8,431 nt of DNA from an uncultured Bacilli bacterium (lineage in GTDB: Bacteria; Bacillota_I; Bacilli_A; RF39; UBA660). Of the stretch, positions 1 to 6,397 are shown piece by piece. The DNA lies in NCBI GenBank assembly GCA_934095805.1, contig CAKOKV010000032.1, positions 1 to 8,431 on the forward strand, read 5' to 3'. The notes beneath the pieces are model-generated. The model did not search any database. It had not been told where the DNA came from and worked only from the letters and a program-made list of their open reading frames with translations. How positions within the stretch are numbered: position 1 is the stretch's first letter; the number at the start of each line of letters is the position of its first letter. Position numbers and translations under genes: made by a program.

Positions 1-44
1 CTCCTATAATAATTATATTATATCACTAATAAATGTTATTTCAA
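1..44 (-). promoter_or_regulatory. Promoter and ribosome binding site of a gene off the left edge
   Basis: Read on the minus strand, TTGAAA (39-44) is followed after 16 bases by TATAAT (17-22). The bases just upstream of that -10 box make it an extended one, TGATATAAT (17-25). An AGGAG Shine-Dalgarno sequence lies at 1-5, right at the window edge. The spacing suggests a minus-strand gene whose start codon lies a few bases outside the window. The gene itself cannot be seen, so its identity is unknown. Confidence 0.5.
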
Positions 45-81
45 TTAATTAAATAATCAATATACAATAAATATTACAATT

Positions 82-110
82 AAAAACTCAGTATACATTT
101 CTTACTAAGT
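82..110 (-). terminator. Rho-independent terminator after the membrane-anchored protein gene
   Basis: On the minus strand ACTTAGTA (103-110) pairs with TACTGAGT (86-93), giving 8 pairs with one G-U and a 9-base loop, followed by a T run (82-86). It starts 15 bases after the stop codon of the 238-residue protein gene. It also separates that gene from the promoter at the left edge. The stem is AT-rich and so of modest strength. Confidence 0.6.
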
Positions 111-124
111 CTTAATTTTATAAA

Positions 125-841
125 CTAACTTTTTTGTCTAGAACAACTAACACTTCCATTTGTATTAAAATATATTTTCCAATCATCACTATAAGTATTA
201 CTTAAATATTTTTTTAACTCACTTTTATAAGAATCATCACTTGGTACTAAATTAGAATAATATATTGTGAAACTTGATATTTCATAAAAATCAATATTAT
301 TTTTAAGTTCATCAAATAATGGTATTCTTCCATAATCACTTGGGATATCTAATAGAACAGTAACATTAACTATATCACTTACAGATGAATCAAAGTTATT
401 TCTAATATCATATAATAATCTTTCACTCATTTTTTTATATGGTTTTATACTCTCAAACATATCATATCTCTCATATCCATGCAAATCATGAAAATAACAA
501 TCACCTAAAAAATCATCATAATCTATTTTATATTCATTTAAATTTAAACCTGAAATTGTCAAATAAGAATTCTCTGTAATGTCATTTTTATATTCCACAG
601 AATAACCAACAGGATTAGAATAATCAAAAAAATTCATATAAGCCATATCAAATTCATATCTTACAGAAGTGACCTTAAAATTATGTTCACCATATTTATT
701 TGTTAAATAATTTTCAACAAAACTAGTTACATCCTTTCTTTCACTAAACTTTACAAAGGGTGGTGTAAATATTTTGCAAAATATTAAAATAACTATTAAC
801 ATAATCAACAAAATAATTTTTAATTTTTTATTTTTCTTCAT
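125..841 (-). CDS. Membrane-anchored extracytoplasmic protein of unknown function
   Basis: I do not recognise this 238-residue protein. It opens with a lysine-rich cytoplasmic stretch (residues 2-8), then one hydrophobic segment (about 9-29), so it is probably an N-terminally anchored protein with its remaining ~205 residues outside the membrane. A cysteine at 22 follows the sequence LIF; phenylalanine before it makes a lipoprotein site unlikely. The outer part is rich in Asp, Tyr, Phe and Ser, with a segment around 43-85 (NYLTNKYG, then a Tyr/Phe/Asp-rich stretch) that resembles small anchored proteins of unknown function in Firmicutes, but I cannot assign a family. Start choice: an in-frame TTG lies at 850, but AGAGG sits about 8 bases before the ATG at 841 and directly abuts the TTG, so ATG 841 is preferred. 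It has its own promoter and terminator. Confidence 0.75.
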   Translation of the reverse strand: MKKNKKLKIILLIMLIVILIFCKIFTPPFVKFSERKDVTSFVENYLTNKYGEHNFKVTSVRYEFDMAYMNFFDYSNPVGYSVEYKNDITENSYLTISGLNLNEYKIDYDDFLGDCYFHDLHGYERYDMFESIKPYKKMSERLLYDIRNNFDSSVSDIVNVTVLLDIPSDYGRIPLFDELKNNIDFYEISSFTIYYSNLVPSDDSYKSELKKYLSNTYSDDWKIYFNTNGSVSCSRQKS

Positions 842-864
842 AACATACAACCTCTATATGATAA

Positions 865-892
865 ATTATATCAAGAATTAATGCTATTTAAA
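865..892 (-). promoter_or_regulatory. Promoter for the membrane-anchored protein gene
   Basis: On the minus strand TTTAAA (887-892, four of six consensus bases) is followed after 16 bases by TATAAT (865-870), preceded by TG in the extended -10 position (TGATATAAT, 865-873). It lies about 24 bases upstream of the ATG at 841 and just after the acetyltransferase gene. The downstream gene can therefore be transcribed independently even though no clear terminator separates the two. Confidence 0.55.
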
Positions 893-920
893 ATTGTTAA
901 TAAAATACTATACAAAAAAA

Positions 921-1529
921 CTATAACCAAGTATCTTGTTTAAGAATTTCTTTATGTGGAAACTTTTTATCAAACATTTCTAATTCTTCATTATTTACAT
1001 TAAAACAATCTGGATCACTATAAACAGCATCACCATTTTTAAATTTATTTTTATCAAATATCTTTATCATAAAAAATGGTGACTCTTCACTTTTATCTAA
1101 ACCTTCATAATAAATATTATACTGAGATGCACTTTCAAAACCATACTTCTTATAATAATTTGGATCACCAGTTATAACTATTTCATTAAATCCAAGATTA
1201 TATGCTTTCTCCATTGTATAATTAATTATTTTTTCTCCATATCCCATATGTTGATAAAGGGGAAGAATACTAACCGGGCCAAATGTTAATATATTCTTTT
1301 CTAAACCATTATTATATTTTAATTTACCCAGTGAATAAACTATATGTCCTATAATTTTATTATCAACAATCAAAACATAATCAAGTTCTTTTATAAATGA
1401 TTTATCATTTCTTAAATTATGTACAACAAAATGTTCAAAACATCCTGGTCTATATACATTATAAAAAGCTTCCCTTATTAAATTTTCCACTTCAAAATAA
1501 TCTTTTTTAGTTTCTAATCTTATTTCCAT
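921..1529 (-). CDS. GNAT-family N-acetyltransferase (YhbS-like)
   Basis: This 202-residue cytoplasmic protein is a predicted acetyl-CoA-dependent N-acetyltransferase; the acceptor substrate is unknown. Visible features are an N-terminal region with EAFYNVYRPGC (20-30), common in one Firmicutes subgroup, and the core strand LTFGPVSILP (81-90). These are followed by the acetyl-CoA pyrophosphate-binding loop QHMGYG (93-98, the Q/RxxGxG/A motif) and GDPNYYKKYGF (121-131), a hallmark of YhbS-like (COG3153) members. The C-terminal ~60 residues (from about 141) extend the GNAT core and end in FDKKFPHKE, a tail I associate with the same subgroup. The start is firm: AGGAGGT at 1533-1539 lies 3 bases from the ATG at 1529. 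It has its own promoter downstream of the rpsI terminator. No clear terminator follows it. Confidence 0.9.
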   Translation of the reverse strand: MEIRLETKKDYFEVENLIREAFYNVYRPGCFEHFVVHNLRNDKSFIKELDYVLIVDNKIIGHIVYSLGKLKYNNGLEKNILTFGPVSILPLYQHMGYGEKIINYTMEKAYNLGFNEIVITGDPNYYKKYGFESASQYNIYYEGLDKSEESPFFMIKIFDKNKFKNGDAVYSDPDCFNVNNEELEMFDKKFPHKEILKQDTWL

Positions 1530-1622
1530 GTTACCTCCTACTTAATATCAATTAGATAATAAATACGAGTTCCATTTCACCTGTAAAAATTTTAATCAAA
1601 CAATTACCTCCATCATTTTTAC
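1530..1622 (-). other. 5' leader of the acetyltransferase gene with a possible 15-codon ORF
   Basis: The predicted transcript has about 90 bases before the start codon. Within it, GGAGGT (1606-1611) stands 6 bases before a TTG that opens a 15-codon frame, MIKIFTGEMELVFII, ending at TAA (1552-1554). The ribosome-binding geometry is good, but a TTG start and such a short length make chance plausible. It could be a leader peptide, a remnant gene start, or nothing. Confidence 0.2.
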
Positions 1623-1628
1623 AAATAA

Positions 1629-1656
1629 ATTTTAACATATAATTAAAATATATCAA
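1629..1656 (-). promoter_or_regulatory. Promoter for the GNAT acetyltransferase gene
   Basis: On the minus strand TTGATA (1651-1656) is followed after 16 bases by TAAAAT (1629-1634), with TG in the extended -10 position (TGTTAAAAT, 1629-1637). It lies immediately downstream of the rpsI terminator, so the acetyltransferase is expected to be an independent unit starting near 1622. Confidence 0.55.
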
Positions 1657-1658
1657 AG

Positions 1659-1686
1659 AAAAAACTCTATAAAATATATAGAGTTT
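1659..1686 (-). terminator. Rho-independent terminator of the rplM-rpsI operon
   Basis: On the minus strand AAACTCTATA (1677-1686) pairs perfectly with TATAGAGTTT (1662-1671) over 10 base pairs with a 5-base loop, followed by a T run (1659-1664 on the complement). It starts 16 bases after the rpsI stop codon. Confidence 0.85.
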
Positions 1687-1702
1687 AAACTTGTAGATTT
1701 TA

Positions 1703-2098
1703 CTATCTCTTAGAGAATTGTGGTGCTCTACGAGCTTTCTTAAGACCATATTTCTTTCTTTCTTTAATTCTAGCATCTCTTGTAATCATTCCGTTAGATT
1801 TTAAAGTTGGTCTAGTTTCAGCATTAGCAAGCATTAAAGCTCTTGCAATACCTAATCTGATAGCTCCAGTTTGACCAGAGAAACCTCCACCTTTAACAAC
1901 AACTTCAACATCATACTTTTCAACAGCATCTGCAAGTTGTAATGGTTGGATTAAATCCATAACAAGAGTTTCATAAGGCATATAATCTTTAACATCTTTA
2001 CCATTAACAGTAATATTACCTTTACCTGGCATTAATGTAACCTTAGCAACACTTCTTTTTCTTCTGCCTAATGCAGTAAATTTAGTTTTTTCTGCCAT
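1703..2098 (-). CDS. rpsI: 30S ribosomal protein S9
   Basis: The 131-residue product is the small-subunit protein S9 (uS9), of normal bacterial length. The start ([13 protein letters not shown], 8-20) and the S9 signature [19 protein letters not shown] (70-88) are both clear. So is the basic C-terminal tail [12 protein letters not shown]; in known ribosomes this tail reaches the P site and its last arginine contacts the tRNA anticodon stem-loop. The gene follows rplM with one base between the TAA and the ATG. Its ribosome binding site AGAGG lies inside the last codons of rplM, so the two are translationally close-coupled. This order is standard in Bacteria. A terminator follows directly. Confidence 0.98.
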   Translation of the reverse strand: MAEKTKFTALGRRKRSVAKVTLMPGKGNITVNGKDVKDYMPYETLVMDLIQPLQLADAVEKYDVEVVVKGGGFSGQTGAIRLGIARALMLANAETRPTLKSNGMITRDARIKERKKYGLKKARRAPQFSKR

Positions 2099-2099
2099 A

Positions 2100-2531
2100 T
2101 TACTTTACCTCTAATCTTTCTGGTTTTTGAGCTTCATGTTTATGTTCATTACCTGCATATACAAATAATTGTCTATACATATCTCTTCCAAGTCTATTTT
2201 TAGGAAGCATATTTTTAACAGCTCTTTCTACCATTTCTACTGGATATTTTTCTTTCATAGTTCTAGCAGTTCTTTCTCTTAAACCACCTGGATATCCACT
2301 ATGATTATAGTACATTTTTTTGTCTAACTTGTTACCAGTTAAAACAACTTTTTCTGCATTGATAATAATAACATTATCTCCGCAAGCAACATAAGGTGTA
2401 AATGTAGGTTTGTTTTTACCTCTTAATACAGAAGCAGCTAAAGCAGCAACTTTACCTAAAACTTGTCCTTCTGCATCAATTACATACCACTTATGTTCAA
2501 CATCTTCTTTTCTTAACATAAATGTTTTCAT
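2100..2531 (-). CDS. rplM: 50S ribosomal protein L13
   Basis: The 143-residue product is large-subunit protein L13 (uL13), which binds 23S rRNA early in assembly. Clear landmarks are [16 protein letters not shown] (14-29), [17 protein letters not shown] (36-52), the [11 protein letters not shown] segment (79-89) and the L13 signature [18 protein letters not shown] (101-118). Length is typical. The ATG at 2531 gives the canonical N-terminus. The Shine-Dalgarno sequence is modest: AAGGG sits about 13 bases upstream. It is the first gene of the rplM-rpsI operon and lies behind a structured leader and a consensus promoter, which suggests autoregulation by a ribosomal protein as known in Bacillus-type bacteria. 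Confidence 0.98.
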   Translation of the reverse strand: MKTFMLRKEDVEHKWYVIDAEGQVLGKVAALAASVLRGKNKPTFTPYVACGDNVIIINAEKVVLTGNKLDKKMYYNHSGYPGGLRERTARTMKEKYPVEMVERAVKNMLPKNRLGRDMYRQLFVYAGNEHKHEAQKPERLEVK

Positions 2532-2625
2532 ATTTTAAATTTTTCCCTTCTTTAATTTGAGTGCCATCACATTTGCAACTATGACATTTCTTTCCCACAG
2601 AAACTGCACCCTCTTTAAATGTACC
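2532..2625 (-). promoter_or_regulatory. Candidate L13-type ribosomal leader RNA of rplM-rpsI
   Basis: The untranslated leader of about 94 bases can fold into two hairpins enclosed by an outer stem. The outer pairing is GAG-GG-UGC (2606-2613, with a GG bulge) against GCACUC (2559-2564). Inside are GUUUCU (2599-2604) with AGAAAU (2586-2591) around a 7-base loop, and UCAUA (2580-2584) with UGUGA (2567-2571) around an 8-base loop. An alternative stem, UGUCAU against AUGGCA, would compete with the second hairpin and the outer stem. Leaders upstream of rplM-rpsI in low-GC Gram-positives (Rfam L13_leader) are a known class; membership here is inferred from position and foldability, not from a model search. 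Confidence 0.6.
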
Positions 2626-2631
2626 GTGCCT

Positions 2632-2661
2632 ATTATATACTAAAAATACTTAATTTGTCAA
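2632..2661 (-). promoter_or_regulatory. Consensus promoter of rplM-rpsI
   Basis: On the minus strand a perfect TTGACA (2656-2661) and a perfect TATAAT (2632-2637) are separated by 18 bases. Transcription should start near 2625, where the leader begins with GGCACGG or close to it. A fully consensus sigma-A type promoter suits a ribosomal operon. Confidence 0.9.
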
Positions 2662-2673
2662 TATTTTTTTACC

Positions 2674-2701
2674 TTGACAATAATATGAATATTATTATAA
2701 A
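2674..2701 (+). promoter_or_regulatory. Promoter of the cysteine-paired repeat protein gene
   Basis: A perfect TTGACA (2674-2679) is followed after 16 bases by TATAAA (2696-2701). The predicted start lies near 2708, about 24 bases before the ATG. The box stands back to back with the -35 box of rplM, only 12 bases apart. Confidence 0.7.
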
Positions 2702-2731
2702 ATAAATATGTATAATTAAGGAGAAATTAAA

Positions 2732-3787
2732 ATGAAGAATAAAGGGTTATTAGTCGTATTTATAATACTATTTATATTGTCTGCTTCAGCTGCAGGAATT
2801 GGTTATTATGAACATACCAAAAAAGAACCAGAAGCACCAAATAACAATGATTCAAAAGAAGGAACAATCACATATAAATATTATTTAGAAGATTTAGAGG
2901 TTGAAGAAATGCCTACTAATGAAAAATTATTAGATGACTTAGGAAACGAAACAGATAAATATAAGTATAAATTTTCTAAATTTCAATGTACAGATAGCAC
3001 AATAGCTGGTCAATTCGATGAAGAAACATGGAAATTTATACCAAATGAAGAAAAAGAAGCAACTTGTAACTTATTCTTCGTTAACAGTACATATGAAGTT
3101 ACACTGACTGTAACAAATGGAAAAGCAGATGATAACAATCCTAAATATATAGAAAGAGAAAAAGATGGAGAATTCATAATTATCCCATCAGAAGGATATC
3201 AATTTGAAAGCACACAATGTTCAGATGATAAAACCGCAACATGGAATGAACAAAATAATACATTAACAATTAATGCTATAATGAAAAGTGTAGCATGTAA
3301 AGTTATATTCTCAATTAAAGAATTAAAGATGGATGTAACTGTAGTGAATGGAAAAGGAACAACAACTGAAACAGCTAAATATGGAGAATCTGTTGAAGCA
3401 ATAGTTGAACCAAATGAAGGATATCAAACTCCAACTATAAATTGTACTAATAATCAAAATGCAGAATTCAAAGATAATAAATTAATAATTTCAAAAATAA
3501 CAAATAATACAAAATGTACTTTAACTTTTGAAGCTAAACCAGCAAAAAAATATAACATTAAAATCGATTCTTTACCTGATACAATAACAATTGTAAAAGG
3601 AAGTAAAGAAAACAGTGTTGAAGAAGGAAAAACTGGTTCATTTACTTTAAAAGGGCAAGATGGAATTAAACCAAAACTAGAATGTACTGTTCAACCATCT
3701 AATGAAGATAATGCAAATGGTGAATATACATACACATTCTTAAATGTAACAAAAGATATAACTTGTAAAGTTACAGCAACTGAGTAG
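2732..3787 (+). CDS. Secreted or membrane-anchored protein with four cysteine-paired repeats
   Basis: This 351-residue protein is predicted to lie outside the membrane; its function is unknown. MKNKG and a hydrophobic stretch (6-22) form a signal peptide or anchor; ASAAG (18-22) could be a signal peptidase site. A short charged, Pro/Asn-rich linker (29-42) follows. The rest consists of four degenerate repeats of about 75 residues (roughly 43-118, 121-195, 199-268, 273-350). Repeats 2 and 3 have the form VTxxVxNGK..., EGYQ, C-x24/25-C, and recall the bacterial repeat class related to InlB B-repeats. Each repeat has exactly two cysteines: 86/112, 163/189, 238/262 and 318/345. The C-terminus has no LPxTG motif and no membrane segment, so anchoring, if any, is N-terminal. 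The start is firm: AAGGAG (2718-2723) stands 8 bases before the ATG. The gene is monocistronic, with its own promoter and terminator. Adhesion or cell-envelope structure is a guess only. Confidence 0.85.
   Translation: MKNKGLLVVFIILFILSASAAGIGYYEHTKKEPEAPNNNDSKEGTITYKYYLEDLEVEEMPTNEKLLDDLGNETDKYKYKFSKFQCTDSTIAGQFDEETWKFIPNEEKEATCNLFFVNSTYEVTLTVTNGKADDNNPKYIEREKDGEFIIIPSEGYQFESTQCSDDKTATWNEQNNTLTINAIMKSVACKVIFSIKELKMDVTVVNGKGTTTETAKYGESVEAIVEPNEGYQTPTINCTNNQNAEFKDNKLIISKITNNTKCTLTFEAKPAKKYNIKIDSLPDTITIVKGSKENSVEEGKTGSFTLKGQDGIKPKLECTVQPSNEDNANGEYTYTFLNVTKDITCKVTATE
2858..3781 (+). repeat. Four degenerate protein-coding repeats, each with one Cys pair
   Basis: The encoded repeats are visible only at protein level; the DNA copies have diverged. 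First cysteines fall at residues 86, 163, 238 and 318 (steps of 77, 75 and 80), and second cysteines follow 24 to 27 residues later. The second cysteine is always embedded in a hydrophobic strand (TCNLFF, ACKVIF, KCTLTF, TCKVTA). The first repeat is the most divergent and lacks the VTNGK start. Confidence 0.7.
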
Positions 3788-3804
3788 CTATAAGCTACTT
3801 TTTT
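3783..3804 (+). terminator. Terminator overlapping the stop codon of the repeat-protein gene
   Basis: AGTAGCT (3783-3789) pairs with AGCTACT (3793-3799) around a 3-base loop and runs into six T residues (3799-3804). The TAG stop codon (3785-3787) is part of the left arm. Confidence 0.85.
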
Positions 3805-3852
3805 CTTGCAAAAATATTTATAAAATGTTAAATTATCACTGAGGAAAAAAAT

Positions 3853-4869
3853 ATGTGGAAAATAGGAAATGTAGAAATTAAAAATAGAATAGTATTCGCC
3901 CCAATGGCTGGTATATCTAATGAATCATTTAGAAAAATAATTAAATCTATGAATCCAGGACTTATTTATAGTGAAATGATAAGTAACATGGGAATTATAT
4001 ATAATAGTAAAAATACAATAGATATGTTAAAAATAAATAATGAAGAAAGGCCTATTAGCATACAAATATTCGGAAGTGATGAAGAAACATTTATCAAAGC
4101 AGCTAAATATATAGAAGAAAATATACATCCAGATATAATAGATATTAATATGGGATGTCCTGTACCAAAAGTAGCTTTAAAATCACAAGCAGGATCAAAT
4201 CTTTTAAAAAATACAGATAAAATATATAAAATTGTATCTTCTGTAGTAAATACAGTTAATATTCCAGTAACAGTTAAAATTAGAGCTGGTTGGGATAAAA
4301 ACTCAATTAATTGTGTAGAAGTTGCTAAAACAATTGAAAAAGCAGGAGCAAGTGCAATAGCTATACATCCAAGAACAAGAGAACAAGGATACACAGGAAA
4401 TGCTGACTGGACCTTAATTAAAAAAGTTAAAGATGCAGTTAATATTCCTGTTATTGGAAACGGTGATATTAAAACAATTGAAGATGCAAAAAGAATGTTA
4501 GAAGAAACCGGCTGCGATGCAGTTATGATTGGAAGAGCTACAATTGGAAATCCTTGGTTCATAAAAGAATGTGTAGAATATGTTGAAAATGATAACATTA
4601 TAGATAAACCCACATATAAAGAAAGAATAGATATGTTAGTTAAGCATTATGAAATATTAAAAGAAGACACAAGTCCTAGAAAAGCATTACTTGATATTAA
4701 AACACATGCACTAGCATATCTAAAATATATTCCGAACTCAAAAGAATTAAAACAAGAAATAGCTTGTTCAAAAACAGAAGATGAATTTAATAATTGTATA
4801 AAAAAACTATATAATCACATAAAATGTATAAATTGTGAAAATAATAAAAATACTGACAATTCCTTGTAA
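3853..4869 (+). CDS. dusB: tRNA-dihydrouridine synthase, DusB type
   Basis: This 338-residue flavoenzyme reduces specific uridines of tRNA to dihydrouridine with FMN and NAD(P)H, in the cytoplasm. The TIM-barrel landmarks appear in order: FAPMAGISN (15-23), QIFGSD (71-76), [11 protein letters not shown] (97-107) with the catalytic acid Cys102, VKIRAGWD (141-148) with the FMN-binding lysine, [12 protein letters not shown] (171-182), VIGNGDI (200-206) and [11 protein letters not shown] (225-235). The helical tRNA-binding domain follows from about 250 to 325, ending with an unusual Cys-containing tail (C305, C315, C325, C328). Length and motif wording fit DusB of Firmicutes; exact tRNA target positions cannot be read from sequence. 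The start ATG has GAGG (3841-3844) 8 bases upstream. The gene sits between two terminators and is probably transcribed alone, although no strong promoter is visible in the 48-base gap before it. Confidence 0.95.
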   Translation: MWKIGNVEIKNRIVFAPMAGISNESFRKIIKSMNPGLIYSEMISNMGIIYNSKNTIDMLKINNEERPISIQIFGSDEETFIKAAKYIEENIHPDIIDINMGCPVPKVALKSQAGSNLLKNTDKIYKIVSSVVNTVNIPVTVKIRAGWDKNSINCVEVAKTIEKAGASAIAIHPRTREQGYTGNADWTLIKKVKDAVNIPVIGNGDIKTIEDAKRMLEETGCDAVMIGRATIGNPWFIKECVEYVENDNIIDKPTYKERIDMLVKHYEILKEDTSPRKALLDIKTHALAYLKYIPNSKELKQEIACSKTEDEFNNCIKKLYNHIKCINCENNKNTDNSL

Positions 4870-4883
4870 AGCCAGTATTTTTT
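4846..4883 (+). terminator. Terminator overlapping the 3' end of dus
   Basis: AAAAATACTG (4846-4855) pairs with CAGTATTTTT (4873-4882), and an inner ACAA-TTCC-TTGT hairpin can stack above it. The T run is part of the right arm (4878-4883). The TAA stop of dus (4867-4869) lies inside the apical part, so the last seven sense codons overlap the terminator. Confidence 0.8.
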
Positions 4884-4893
4884 GTTATATAAT
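4864..4893 (+). promoter_or_regulatory. Possible promoter of the transporter gene
   Basis: TATAAT (4888-4893) is a perfect -10 box; TTGTAA (4864-4869) is a four-of-six -35 box 18 bases upstream. A start near 4900 would leave only a very short leader, beginning at the Shine-Dalgarno sequence. The -35 half lies within the dus terminator hairpin, so the assignment is tentative. Confidence 0.4.
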
Positions 4894-4911
4894 TAAAACA
4901 AGGAGGATTAT

Positions 4912-6333
4912 ATGAAGAAAAGTGGATTATTTAAAATAATCATGTTTATTCTATTTGGAATTGTTATTTTAACTTGGTTCGTATCAGCTGGATATTATAA
5001 TTCAGGCAAATTAGTTGATTTAGGAATGAATCAATTAGGATTCTTTGATTTCTGGCAACTATTATTTGCTTCATTTGGTGGTTCAGATTTTGGATATTTC
5101 GTTCAAATTCTACTATTCTTAATATCAGTTGGAGCTTTATATGGTGTACTTGGCAAAACAGGTAAATATAGAGCAGCAATCGAAAAAATAGCAAACAAAT
5201 TCAAAGGCAATGAACTACATTTCATAGTTATTGTAGCATTCATAATAACAGTACTAACATCAGTATTCAGTTATGAATTATGGTTATTCATTTTCATACC
5301 AGCATTAATAAGTATTATCTTATTACTTGGTTATGATAAAGTAACTGCATGTGTTGCTACATTTGGTGCTATGTTAATTGGTAACATTGGTAGTACTATT
5401 GGTTACAATATAGTAGGTGCTATTCAAGAAAGCTTAGGAATTACTAAACTTTCAAATGGAATCTATTATAGACTTGGAATATTAGCATTTTCATTATTCG
5501 CTTTAATCTTCTATCTTTATAAAGCTAAAAGAACATCTGTTAAAAAAGATGATGTAAAAGCAATTGAAGCAGAAGATTTATTTGCTGGTGAAAGTAAAGC
5601 TAACAAATATTCAGTTGTACCAATAATCGTAATATTCTCAATATTATTTGTATTATTAATATTAGGATGTACTGCTTGGAAAGCAACATTCAATGTAAAA
5701 ATATTTACTAAAATGAATGATGCTATTACTAGTTTTGCAATTGGAAAAGATAAATTTACTATATTTGGTAAATTACTTGGAAATGTTAGTGCATTTGGTT
5801 CATGGCATTATGCTGAAATGGCTGTTATGTGTACATTATCAGCATTATTACTTGGTAGATTCTATAGAATGAGTCACAAAGAAACAATAGATAACATGAT
5901 TGATGGAACTAAAAAAATATTAAATTCCGCTGTACTAGTTGTATTAGCTTATACTGTTGTATATTTTGCTTGTAATACAATGACTTATCCAACAATAGCT
6001 GATTTCATACTAAAAGCAACAAGTAAATTTAATATATTCTTTAGTACAATCTGTATGATACTTGGTTCAGTATTACATGTAGATATGTTATATGTAGTTA
6101 ACTATGTTATACCACAAATAGCAGGTCAAAATGTATCAACACTTGTAATGTCATTATTAGCACAAGGTATTTACGGAGTTACAATGTTCGTAGCACCTAC
6201 AAGTGTAGTATTAGTACTAGGACTTAGTTATTTAGGAATTCCTTATAAAGAATGGCTAAAAAGAACTTGGAAACTACTAGTAGCTTTATTAGCAATAGTT
6301 ATGGTAGCAATAATATTAGCTATGTTAATATAA
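4912..6333 (+). CDS. YfcC/DcuC-like integral membrane transporter
   Basis: This 473-residue protein is a polytopic membrane protein of the ion-transporter superfamily, most like the YfcC family (COG1288). Known or proposed substrates of relatives are C4-dicarboxylates or basic amino acids; the substrate here is not predictable. Hydrophobic segments lie at about 6-26, 59-80, 103-118, 122-139, 144-170, 186-204, 233-252, 298-316, 335-355, 371-400, 408-441 and 452-473. A charged cytoplasmic-looking loop (205-232) lies midway. Family-like landmarks are the GALYGVLGKTGKY segment (74-86), LGYDKVTACVATFGA (139-153) followed by GNIGSTIG (157-164), and near the end APTSVVLVLGLSYLGIPYKE (428-447), very like the PTSG...GVPYGKWLK region of YfcC proteins. 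AGGAGG (4901-4906) is ideally spaced from the ATG. It has its own terminator and appears monocistronic. Confidence 0.8.
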   Translation: MKKSGLFKIIMFILFGIVILTWFVSAGYYNSGKLVDLGMNQLGFFDFWQLLFASFGGSDFGYFVQILLFLISVGALYGVLGKTGKYRAAIEKIANKFKGNELHFIVIVAFIITVLTSVFSYELWLFIFIPALISIILLLGYDKVTACVATFGAMLIGNIGSTIGYNIVGAIQESLGITKLSNGIYYRLGILAFSLFALIFYLYKAKRTSVKKDDVKAIEAEDLFAGESKANKYSVVPIIVIFSILFVLLILGCTAWKATFNVKIFTKMNDAITSFAIGKDKFTIFGKLLGNVSAFGSWHYAEMAVMCTLSALLLGRFYRMSHKETIDNMIDGTKKILNSAVLVVLAYTVVYFACNTMTYPTIADFILKATSKFNIFFSTICMILGSVLHVDMLYVVNYVIPQIAGQNVSTLVMSLLAQGIYGVTMFVAPTSVVLVLGLSYLGIPYKEWLKRTWKLLVALLAIVMVAIILAMLI

Positions 6334-6335
6334 TT

Positions 6336-6361
6336 AAAGAATGAATTTTCATTCTTTTTTT
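6336..6361 (+). terminator. Terminator after the transporter gene
   Basis: AAAGAATG (6336-6343) pairs with CATTCTTT (6350-6357), extendable to 10 pairs with a 2-base loop, and runs into a T tract to 6361. It begins three bases after the stop codon. Confidence 0.85.
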
Positions 6362-6397
6362 ATGCATTAAAAACTAAATAAAACACATAATATTAAT

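Noticed and set aside
769..783. Lipoprotein site in the membrane-anchored protein (Cys22)
   Set aside because: The residue before the cysteine is phenylalanine, not the small residue that signal peptidase II needs.
1552..1776. 74-codon minus-strand frame overlapping the 3' end of rpsI
   Set aside because: Its first part runs through rpsI in another frame and its middle through the terminator and a promoter. Only its last 15 codons, with their own GGAGGT, were kept as a weak candidate.
3806..3834. TTGCAA-17-TAAATT as a dus promoter
   Set aside because: Both boxes match only four of six positions, and transcription would start at the Shine-Dalgarno sequence. Too weak to list as a feature.
3966..4613. 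215-codon frame antisense to dus
   Set aside because: It is the complement of a strongly conserved enzyme gene and has no ribosome binding site or family features; the hydrophobic translation is what antisense of AT-rich coding DNA gives.
4964..5194. 76-codon frame antisense to the transporter
   Set aside because: It lies entirely within a clear gene on the other strand and has no family features of its own.
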